A DNA stretch of 17,763 nucleotides from Lobulomyces angularis (Eukaryota; Chytridiomycota; Chytridiomycetes; Lobulomycetales; Lobulomycetaceae), in contig JADHYX010000084.1 in assembly GCA_027604685.1 (NCBI GenBank), forward strand, positions 1,877-19,639, read 5' to 3'. Below the pieces are notes generated by a model. That model searched no databases. It was not told the origin of the DNA and saw only the letters and a program-made list of their open reading frames with translations. Within the stretch, counting starts at the first letter, position 1. Each line of letters starts with the position of its first letter. The translations under genes were made by a program, and so were the position numbers. This document shows positions 1-9,485 of the stretch, piece after piece.

Positions 1-16
1 AAAAAAAAATACTTAC

Positions 17-1658
17 ATTTTTTTTTTTTATGCATTCATCAAAGTTAGCAAAAAAAAAATTCATTAACAATATATTTGAAATTTGAACATTTCTTAATAA
101 ATTTAAGATTTCCCTTTCAATACCAAAATCCTCATTTTCGTTTTTTTTTTGAATGATAGAGTTCAGTGTAAAAAGTAATAGTGACCTTGTGTACTAAAAT
201 AAATAAAAAAACATAAAAAACCAATTTTCATCATCTTATTTCAGTTACATCTGAAAATCCTGAATCATTCAGATATTCCAATCTAACAGTACTGGAATTT
301 GTTTCGGAAATGGTTGCTTCGTTGACATTGTTTTTTTTAGAAGCATCACTATCCAGAGTGTTTTTAGTATTAGCCCCATTCATATTGTCGTTAAACGTTT
401 CCTCAGAAACGTCACAACTTGTTGTATTATCAAAGTTATCACAATTTATTGTATCATCGTTAATTTCAGATTGTTCAGAAATAATGAAATTAACTTGGCA
501 ACCTTCATCTTTATAAGTCTTTTTTTCTATCCCATTATTATCTTCAAATTGGTTTCTTGTAACATTGCAATCCAATGTTTGATGCTGTTTTACTAATGGT
601 TCTAAAATATTTTGCTCTGCTTTTCTTTTATTTGATCCAGAAATATGACTAGTAGAGCCAAAATTTTTAATGGTATTGAACCTAATATTACTTGTTGGTT
701 GTAATTTTAATGGTTTTGTTTGATTTAAGTTTGATTTGTCAAAATTTCTTTTTATTGAGGAAATATGACTACTCTTATCATTAAGTTCTATATTTTCAGC
801 AGTCTTCTTCTGCCTTAGAATTTTCTGTTCTAATTTTTTTCTTTCATTTTCGCTGAATTTTAAGCTAGATTTTAATTTTTCAAATTCAGTTTCATATTTT
901 TCCTTGTCGTAATTAAGAGAAATTTGTGAAGTTATATTTTCCTCCACTTTTTGCTGTACCTTTAATTTTAAATTTTCAATTTCTTTATCTTTCTAAACAA
1001 AAAAAAAAAATAAAAAACAACAATGCAAATTTTAGTTTTTTTTTTTCTATTAAAAAAAAAAAGCATGGAAATTAATACATACTTTATCTAAATTTATCCT
1101 GACTATTGTTATTTCTCCATCTTTATTTTTATTTTGAGTCTTTAAAACATCGTTTTCCTCCTTCAACTAAAAAAAAAAAAAATATTAACCATAAAAAAAT
1201 ATGTTTAATGAACGTACTATTTTTAGCAGAGACAATGGGTTAGGCTCATTGGAGTTTTCCACAACATTATTATAGGTAAACTTGTTGTTGGCAATTTTTG
1301 TTACAGTTCCATATCGTGGAGTCCTGATAATTGAACAAGAAGAATTTTGAGAAAAAGGTTGTTTGAACGGATAAGTATTGGATGGAACTAAAGAAGAATT
1401 TATGGTATGTTGATTTTGAAATTGAAGTTCGCCATCCATTACTTCTTGATTCTCATCCTTATTACTAAGCTGAAGATGTGTTTTTTCTATTTCGTCTATA
1501 TTATTTTTTCTTTATAAAAAAAAAAAGAAATGGGAATAAATTAATTATTTACCTAGCATTTTCTCACACTCTGCATCGAATTCAAAATTGTCGTCGTCAA
1601 ATTCATCAAACTCATAGTTGATAAAACTATTTGTGTTAGCATCTTGGTCAGTGGTCAT
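17..1658 (-). CDS. ATRIP/Ddc2/Rad26-like checkpoint protein, partial (C-terminus beyond left edge)
   Basis: ATRIP-family proteins bring the ATR/Mec1 kinase to RPA-coated single-stranded DNA in the nucleus. Spliced model on the minus strand: exons 1658-1553, 1495-1218, 1166-1083, 992-249 and 193-17, with all junctions keeping frame (463 codons in view). The N-terminus (about residues 12-35) is a strongly acidic, Phe-rich segment (FDEFDDDNFEFDAECEKML), like the RPA-binding motif of ATRIP. Residues about 129-205 form a charged coiled coil that includes KDGEITIVRINL, the GEI-x-x-hydrophobic-R pattern I associate with this family. A Ser/Asn-rich linker follows, then a helical exon (193-17) ending at a donor GTAAGT at 16-11, so the gene continues left. 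The TGA at 233-231 falls inside the last intron (248-194). Family assignment rests on these short motifs; another coiled-coil nuclear protein is possible. Confidence 0.6.
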
Positions 1659-1848
1659 ATATTGATATAAAAAAAAATTTAATTATTTAGTTAACTGAGG
1701 GTTTTTAAGAAAGTAAAAAATTTCACAAATTTGGATTTATTAAAATTACATAATATGTTTTAATCTGCTTTAAGTTTAGAAATAAAAACAAAAAATATTT
1801 TAAAAAACAAAAGAGAAAAAATAATTTAAATAAAAACCATTAAAGTTT

Positions 1849-2729
1849 TTATTCTTGAAAAACTCCAAACACCATTGCAACTGCAAACAATGTCGACTAC
1901 AAAATTTGTATTTAAAAATATTAAAAAAAAAAAATAATTACATTTCGGAAAGAGGAGCTGGCATAGGAATCTGTTGTGGTATCCCATACACATCTGCTTG
2001 CAACTTTAATACCTTGACCCTTAAACTCCCCAATATTAACATCAACTACATACTTGTAGCGATCAAATTCAAATTCTAAAAATAATTTCATAAAATATAT
2101 TATTTAGCTTTTTATTTTTATTTTTTTCTAGTGAACATTTTTTCTTATGTTTACTTTTTACTGCACTTAAAATTTCATTTGCCAAATTTTTACTTAATTC
2201 TCCAGTTTTTTCGGCATCGTATTTAACTTTTTGCAATTTCGTCTGCAATATTCCTTCTAATACTCTAATAACTGCTTCACTGCTAAACCTTTTTTTTTTT
2301 TAATAATAAAAGTATTAATAAGTAAGGAAGAAATAAAAAGTACTTTTTATCTGGCTTCATTCTATATGTATTTTCATAAATAATCGCGTTTGCAGGAGCT
2401 TCTGATTGCTGATTTTCGGTAGGCTGTGGTTTATTACTTAAATTTGGTTTGGAGGTGGCCTTTGGTTTGGAATTGGCTAAATCGGACTTGCTTCCATGTA
2501 AGTTAGCTCTAGAAGCTGCATTTGATTTTGAACCTAGATTACTCTGTTGAGAAGTTGGTTTTTGGACTTCCTCGCTAGTAGGAGCACTTTGTTGAGCAAC
2601 TGTTGAAGATTGCTGTTGTTGTGGTGGTGTATCTGGTTTTGAGGGTAGGACTTCCGTCGGTTTTTCTTGGTTAGTAGCTTCACTGGTTTTGTTCTGGCTA
2701 TCGTTCAATTCTTCAGCTACTGTATTCAT
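1849..2729 (-). CDS. TCTEX1D2/DYNLT2B-like dynein light chain (Tctex-1 family)
   Basis: Tctex-1 family light chains dimerise on the dynein intermediate chain; the TCTEX1D2 type serves dynein-2, the retrograde intraflagellar transport motor. Exons 2729-2344, 2288-2155, 2075-1942 and 1896-1849 give 233 residues. Residues 1-118 are low-complexity (Gln/Ser/Pro/Lys). Residues 119-233 hold the Tctex-1 fold: ENTYRMKPDKKF at its start, a helix pair with ELSKNLANEI, then FDRYKYVVDVNIGE, GQGIKVASRCVWD, DSYASSSF and the final strand STLFAVAMVFGVFQE. These match the TCTEX1D2 pattern (FDRYK, ASRC-W-D, D-Y) closely. The human protein is about 140 residues, so the disordered N-terminal extension is the odd feature. 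The donor chosen at 2154 (GTAAAC) removes a short stretch before FEFDRYK and gives the family spacing; no other donor tried keeps the frame open. It implies a flagellated cell. Confidence 0.9.
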
Positions 2730-2915
2730 CTGTTATTGTTGGTAGTAGAGTTTCTGAAAGATATTTCGGAGATTAAAAAACTGTTGTTACACAGGAATTG
2801 AAAGAATAGAACTCTATTAGCTTTCTTTCAAGTCCTCCTAATTGTCAGTGCTCTACCAACAATACCCAAGCTGAAGAAAAAGTTAGGCGCTTCAATCAAA
2901 TCGCTAGATCTGTAA
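2730..2915. promoter_or_regulatory. divergent intergenic region between dynein light chain and CDH1
   Basis: The two start codons, at 2729 (-) and 2916 (+), are separated by 186 bases, which must hold both 5' leaders and promoters. It is visibly less A/T-biased than other spacers here. An 11-base inverted repeat is present: ATTGTTGGTAG at 2735-2745 and its complement CTACCAACAAT at 2853-2863. The arms lie next to the two genes, which could place the same factor site at each promoter. This is an inference; no TATA box or initiator could be assigned. Confidence 0.4.
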
Positions 2916-4933
2916 ATGTCAGGAAGAAAGAATCTTGTGCATGACTTTAAAAAAATTCTAGATGAACAAAGTGAAGAACCAAAAACAAGTGAGAAAATCA
3001 AGTCAATACAGAAGAAAAACAATAAGTTGAGTAATCTTTTTGAAGAGGATAATATATTTTTTCCTTCTCAACAACCTGACTCTTTTTTATCGCCAACAAA
3101 AAAACGAAAAAGGAATAATTACTATGAATATTGCGCTGACAGGTAATGATTTTTAAGATAAAAAAGTTTTCCAATTTTTTATTTTAATGTTAAGACATAT
3201 ACCCGAAAGCAATCCTGATAGAGAAGCTTGTTTTCAAGCAAACCAACAGCTGGAAAAAAAATCTAGGAATAAAAAAAAAGGAGTAATTGATTCAGAGCAA
3301 CAGAATGAAACGTCTGATAAACTTTATTTGCAAGTAATAGGCAGAGAAACTATAGGAAGAAATTTTATTGGCGATGGAGTTGAACAATTTATTAGTGAGA
3401 AACGGAGAAGTCTCAATGCAAACTACATTGACTCTAATTGGTTTCTTCCCAGAACACCAGTTAAATCTCCTAGAAGTCCAAAATATTTAAATTTTACCTC
3501 CCCTGACTCTAAAAAGAGTTATGATTACACATTGGATTCTCCGAATAGTCAAAAGTAAAGAACATTAAAAAAAAGGATTTCAAATATCTCTTTTCGTTTT
3601 TATGATTCTTCTTTTTTATATAACCAATTCTCTAAATTTAATCACCGTTGATTTCATTTTTTTTTATTTTAGATATTCACTGACACCAATAAGCTTGGAT
3701 TCACAAAATCTCTTAACATCCCCTAGAAAAATACCCCGTCACATTAGCAAAGTACCATATAAAGTTCTTGACGCTCCTGATTTACAGGATGATTTCTACT
3801 TAAATTTAGTTGATTGGGGAGCTCGTAATAATAAACAAAAAATTTTTTTTATTCATAATTATATAGAAAACATACTTTCCGTTGGACTTGGCACTTGTGT
3901 TTATTTGTGGTCTGCACAGACTAGTAAAGTAACAAAACTATGTGATTTAAGTGAAGGGAACGATACTGTAACTTCGGTAAATTGGAACTCTAGAGGAGAT
4001 AATTTAGCTGTTGGAACGAATTTGGGAAAAGTTTTAACATACGATGTACAACAAAACCAATTAATTAGGACTTATGAAAACGGCAATGATAGTGGTCAGC
4101 ATAGTCAAAGGGTAGGAGCATTAGCGTGGCAAAACGGTATCCTAACCTCTGGTAGTAGAGATAGATCTATAATCTGCCGAGATTTTAATGCACCTGCCTC
4201 TTCTTTTAGAAAACTCACTAGTCATAAGCAAGAAGTAAGACACTAAATTGGAAATAATTTTTTTTAAGAACTTCTTAAAAACTAGATTTGTGGATTGAAA
4301 TGGAGTTTGGATTCAACCCAACTTGCATCAGGTGGTAACGACAATAAACTTTTAATTTGGGATAATAAAAATTCCCCTCAACCATTATTTAAGCTTGACA
4401 AGCACACAGCAGGTAAATATTAAAGAAAAAAGAAATTCATTAAGAAAATTTTTATAGCTGTCAAGGCTATAGCTTGGTCGCCACACAATCATAGTGTTTT
4501 AGCTAGTGGCGGAGGTACCGCTGATAGACATATTCGATTTTGGAATACATCCAAAGGAGAACAGCTCTATGCACATGATACTGGAAGTCAAGTTTGTAAT
4601 TTAGCGTGGAGTAAACACAGTACTGAACTAGTCTCTACTCATGGATACAGTCAAAATCAAATTGTGATTTGGAAATACACTCCAACTGCAATTACCTCTT
4701 TAACAACTTTAACTGGGCATACTATGAGAGTATTATACCTGGCGATGTCACCAGATGGACAGAATATAGTGACTGGAGCTGGTAGATAATAACATTTTTT
4801 TTAATTTTTTTTCAATTTTTTTATTAATTTTTATTAAGGGGACGAAACTTTACGATTTTGGAATGTTTTTAACAAAATGGGTGGAGGTAGGGATGATAAA
4901 TGGCCGAAAAACTCTGCCTTAACAATTAGATAA
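2916..4933 (+). CDS. CDH1/FZR1-type WD40 activator of the anaphase-promoting complex
   Basis: CDH1 binds the APC/C ubiquitin ligase in late mitosis and G1 and presents D-box and KEN-box substrates through its WD40 propeller. Exons 2916-3142, 3195-3554, 3673-4234, 4286-4412, 4458-4781 and 4839-4933 encode 564 residues. In order: a basic nuclear-localisation-like KKRKR (62-66); a C-box DRHIP (75-79), split by intron 1; many SP/TP sites, as expected of a CDK-inhibited activator; the family hallmark VPYKVLDAPDLQDDFYLNLVDW (split as VPYKVLDAP at 224-232 and LQDDFYLNLVDW after it); seven WD-type blades; and a C-terminal ALTIR ending in the Ile-Arg tail that docks on APC3. A TAA lies directly before the start codon. 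The linker wording and SP-rich N-terminus favour CDH1 over CDC20. Oddity: the C-box has His where Phe or Tyr is usual. Confidence 0.96.
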
Positions 4934-5241
4934 CCAAATTTTTTATTTTTTTTTTTTTTTTTTGGTTCAATTTATTAGAAAAAATATCTAATACTTTCTG
5001 AAGTTGCATTTGTTTATTTTATTTTTTTTTTTTAGAATTATAATTAATCTCACATGTTTTTTTTATTTTTTTTATACATTATTTAATTTTTTACAAAAAA
5101 AAAATTAATTGTAAATTAATTTTTTTTTTTTTTTTTTTACAGAAATAAAAAAAGATTATTTAAAAGTGTAAAAATGCGGACTTTAAAAAAATTTAAAAAA
5201 AATATTCTTTGAAAAACTCAAAAAAAAAAAAGAGAGGATAA
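4934..5241. other. A/T-rich spacer between CDH1 and the MYCBPAP-like gene
   Basis: About 308 bases made almost entirely of A and T runs, for example T runs near 4944-4963 and 5120-5140. I see no open frame, RNA gene or repeat unit. It must contain the CDH1 3' end and the promoter of the gene downstream, but no specific signal could be picked out. Confidence 0.6.
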
Positions 5242-8200
5242 ATGGCCTCACTAAATGCATGTTTACCAACGATACCAAAACTTGCATCTTCCAAAGGAAG
5301 TCAAATAAATTCCAGAAAAAGAAATGTTCTAGTTGCTAAAAAAGTTACTGAAAAACCAATTGAAAATTGTAAAAATAAAAAAAAAAAATCAAGAAAAAAA
5401 AAAAAAAATCATCAAAATTAATAAAAATAACAAATTAATACAATCAAATGAAGTATAAATTTTAATTTGGTTTCTTTCCTTTTTTTTTTTTTTTTTTCTT
5501 TTTGTTGGTAAGCTATGGAAGATTTGACTGGTGTTCAGAGACCAGTTCCAATTGCTATATTGACTACAAAAAATGTATCTTTTTTTTTTTTTTTATAAAA
5601 GAAAATAAAAAAAAAAAATTAAAAAATTATTTTTTTTTTATAATTGGAAAAAAAACTGCTAAAAAATGTGTATGCTAATAGAATTTCTTTTTTAATTAGA
5701 TGGGACCACGAAAGAGTAAAGATGGAAAAATTTTAACGCATACGTTGCTGGGAGATGCGGACGACTATTTTGAATTGGAAAATTTGTATCTTCCACCAGA
5801 TGAAAAATTTGAAGAATCAGAGATGACTCAAAAGGAAAAGGATGAATTAGAGCAGACTAAAACAAGTGAATTTTTGTTGAAGAAAAAAATTTTTGAGGAA
5901 AATAAATTGAGAGAGGAAAAAGAGAGAGAAGTATGGTTAAATCGAATCCACATTTTTCAGCGGTACATGGAAGTAAGGCAGGAAAAAGCTTTAAACAATT
6001 GGAAAAGACATAGCGTCGAGTGGAATCGAGTTGAGCAATTAATTGCAAAAAAAACGAAACAAGTAAAATATAAAAAATAAGTTAAAAAATAATTAAAAAA
6101 AAACAAGGATCCATCACAATTAATGATGGCAAAGATAGCAGAATTTAGATTAATTATGGAAGAGCACGAATTTATGGAAGAGGCATTAAAACTATTAGAG
6201 TCATGCAAAGTGGATTTTTGGAGAACTGGATTAAAAATAGGCAGTGATTTACTAGGGTTAACCTTACCCATGCCAACGGGTGGACAAAGAGAGGTTGAAA
6301 GATTGAGATCAAGAGAAAATATTACTAGACCTTTAACTAGCGACAAAAAATATAGGTTACAAAAAAAAGAACAAATTAGTGATGTTTTATCAAGCCTGGA
6401 TCCGTTTTATAATGTAAGATATAATTCAATTATTAATTATTTATTATTTATTTCATTATATTAGAATGAAAAAGGTGAAAAATTTTTAGAGGTTGTCGGT
6501 GAAGGGCTACTGAACATGGAAAATTTATCGGAAGCTTTTGTTTCTAGACTGGAGGGAAAAATGTCCACTCTCCATGAATCACAAAAGTATGAAACAAAAA
6601 ATATATATATAAAATAAAAAATAAAAAAGTATTAAAAATATTTTACATTTTTTAATTATCTTTTTATTCTTTATTCTTTTTTTAGTAATAAAAAAAAAAT
6701 AGAAAAATCAAATACAGACTTAATAAAAAAAGACCAAAATCAAGAAGGAGTATTAGATGAAGTAGATCTAAAGGAAATAGAATTAAATTTAAATAGTAGT
6801 GATAAAAAAAAAGAGGAATTGTTTTTTGAAAATCAATTTTTAAATCAATCTGATTTAATATTTAGTTTTAAGAGGTTAAGTTTTGAATGCAACCTAGATC
6901 AAGTAAGTTCAACGGTTTTGACAATCCATAACGTTGGTAAAATTGCCTACCACTTTGAATGGGTTTTGATTCCACCACCTAATCCTTTAAAGGTAAAGTT
7001 TTACAAAAAAAAGATTTGAAACGTTTTATACATATTTTTCTTTCTTTTTTAGATATCCTCAATTTATGATCAAGTGCAAAGATTTTTTTTTAATCACAAA
7101 AAAGGTGTCATTTTACCAGGATCAGCTTTTGATTTTGTTGTAATTTTTAAATCTGCCAGACCTGGCGTTTATACTGAAACGTGGAAAATATTAACCTCTC
7201 CTAGTAGGTCAGAAAATTTTCAAAATACTGTTATCTTTCAGGTTTGGAAAAAGTAAAATTTTTATAATAAAAAAGAAATAAAAAACTAAAAATCTTTAAA
7301 AAGAAAAATTTTTTTATAAATTTTTTTTATTATATTTCATTTTTTTTAATAATTTAACTTAAAAAAACTTTAGGGATTTGCTATTGAAAAAGACTTAACA
7401 TTTGAAAAGAGACTAGAAAATGATAAAATGATTGATAAAAGAACGTAAATTATAACTAAAAAAAAAAAAATTTTTTTTATTTGATATATGTTTTATTCTA
7501 TTTTTTGAATAGTGCAACTTCATTTGCGACAGAACTCATTAATTCAATGTTAAATGCAGTTCCAACACAGACATCCGGTGTTTTAGCAGCATTGGAAGGA
7601 GAGTTTTATGAAACTTCGAACAACTTTAAAAACTTTTCCAGTGAAGAGGAGTTAATTTTTGTCAACAGAAATAAAGAATTGAATGTATGCCATTTTATTT
7701 TACCTTATAAAAATTTCATACATTTTTGTTTTTTTTTTTTTTTTTAATTAAGCTTTCATATGTACCATATATATACACAAAATTTGTAGAACTTTCAAAA
7801 GAGTGTATTCAAGTACTGCTAAGAGAAGAAAATGAAAATTTGAATCCAGATTTCGAATGGAATGGTTCAGTAAATTTATTGAATGAAGTAAGAATATAAG
7901 GATTTTTAATTCATATTTATCATTTATCTTTGCTTATTTTTTTAGATGTTGGATCAAGTAAAAAATCAAGAAGAAAAGTCATCATTTTTAATGAGATTAA
8001 ATGATTTAATTATTCAATCCTCCTCAAAAGTTTCAAAAAATTCTTCTGCTGTACTTTATATCATTGGGTAAAAAATAAAACAAAAAAGAAATAAAAGAAA
8101 AAAAAAAAGAAATATTGAATTTATATGTAATTTTTTTAGTTATGATTTATTATCACTTTTGGCAAATCAAATAGCAGATGCTTCAGAGTTGATTAGAAAA

Positions 8201-8850
8201 AAATTGGGAATTACTCAAATTGTAGACAAAAAAAAAAGAGAAAAATAAAAAAATTTAATAATTAAAAATAAAATAAAAATAAATTAAATAGAGAACTGCT
8301 ACCCAAAAGTTTTCCAAAGATTTAGAGGAAGCGGTAGATGAAAACGATTTTTCAAGACCAGGTGGTATGTACAGTAACAATGGGAATGGACTCCTTAATG
8401 GGAATACCCTGTTTTTTAATAATAATCAAAATTTAAATCAAAATTTAAATGATGCTGATAAAAAAAAATCCTCTCCAAACACTGTCGTAAGAAAAAAAAA
8501 ATTATATATATATATATATTTTATTAATTATTTATTATCTATTATGTTTTTTTTTTTTTTTTACCAAAGCAAATGTTGCAGTACAAAAAATCGTATAATT
8601 TTTGAAAAATAAATATAAAAAGTTAATTAAAATTAAAAACCCTTTTTTTTTTTAAAGAAACCTACTTCAGCTGGAACTTGGACTGATTCTAGAAAAGATT
8701 TGGAAAAAAAATATAAAAAAGAGTTTAAAGATGAGGTAAAAACAATTTGAAAATCCTTTCTGCTTATTTACTTTTTTTTTTTTTTTTCAGGTTTCACTCT
8801 TAGTCAATACAACGGTTACTAGAATATCTAGATTATTCAATAATGTATAA
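5242..8850 (+). CDS. MYCBPAP-like flagellar (central apparatus/sperm-type) protein
   Basis: MYCBPAP is a ciliary/flagellar protein of animals and flagellated protists. Fifteen exons: 5242-5368, 5513-5574, 5700-6062, 6108-6413, 6465-6586, 6686-6992, 7053-7241, 7374-7444, 7513-7684, 7753-7887, 7946-8067, 8140-8221, 8292-8486, 8658-8735, 8791-8850; all joins keep frame (796 residues). Residues about 64-180 are Lys/Glu-rich helical. The segment around FW at 221-222 (VDFWRTGLKIGSDLLGL) resembles the family's FW-x-x-P-x-x-IGDEL-x-GL motif. Residues about 384-500 form an MSP/ASH-type beta domain (LTIHNVGKIAYHFEW, GVILPGSAFDF, ARPGVYTETWKI). The C-terminal part is helical with an Asn-rich insert near 8367-8460. 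Exons 1-2 are the least certain: translation could start at the ATG at 5700. The donor at 7242 (GTTTGG) is atypical but is the only one keeping frame. Confidence 0.85.
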
Positions 8851-9485
8851 AGAAAAAAAAATAAAAAAAAAAAAAATATAAAAGGATTAAATTAAAAAAA
8901 TTTTTTTTGTAGAATTAAATATAGTAAAAAGAATAAGAATAAAAACTTTTAAAAAGAATTTTTAGTTTTTTTCTATTTTAATTACTTATTCTTCCTAAAA
9001 AGGAGCAAAATATCTAAATTCATTCTGGCAAACGTAAATTATCCAATCCATTAAACCACCAACTTTTGTTGAAAGTAAGTTACAAAAAGTCAGAAGCTAC
9101 ATAACATAATAATACTTATTATTTTGTAACTAAGAGTGTTTCTGTAATGATAATGATGTATATTTCTTTCTTTCCTTGCATCGTCCCTTTATAGCCAAAA
9201 ATTTTTAACTATGCTTAGATGCAAAAATTTCAAAGATTAGTAGCAGCTGGATAATCTTCGTGATTTGGACCACATTAAAGAATTATTCGTCAAATAGTAA
9301 AATTATTTATAATTTTATTTAATCTTTTTCTATTGTATTTTTTGAAATTAAAAAAAGTTCTTTCTAAAATTCTAATTAATGGATAATAAACAAAAACTTT
9401 TATTAAATATTTTTATAAAAGTAAAAACCTTTGTTTTTAGAGTGCATTTTTTCCTGAAAATTAAACTAATGCAAAAAGGGATTCC
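8851..9485. other. convergent spacer with an unexplained less A/T-rich island
   Basis: Both neighbouring genes end here. Most is A/T runs, but about 8990-9300 has more mixed sequence. In it I see an inverted repeat GTTACAAAA (9080-9088) / TTTTGTAAC (9122-9130), another pair TTGCATC (9176-9182) / GATGCAA (9218-9224), a short minus-strand frame ending GGLMDWIIYVCQNEFRYFAPF (split: GGLMDWIIYV then CQNEFRYFAPF) at about 9059-8998, and a plus frame QLDNLRDLDHIKELFVK ending at a TAG near 9296. None connects into a gene with sensible splice sites. It may be a structured RNA, a decayed gene or a mobile-element remnant. Confidence 0.4.

Noticed and set aside
231..233. TGA as the true end of the ATRIP-like protein.
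   Set aside because: It lies inside a 55-nt GT...AG intron whose removal continues the frame for 59 more codons.
1855..3022. Open frames at 1855-2079 (+) and 2828-3022 (-).
   Set aside because: The first is antisense to the last two dynein light chain exons; the second is antisense to CDH1 exon 1 and the promoter region.
5857..6346. Minus-strand frames at 5857-6048 and 5957-6346.
   Set aside because: Antisense shadows of MYCBPAP-like exons 3 and 4; one also runs through the intron between them.
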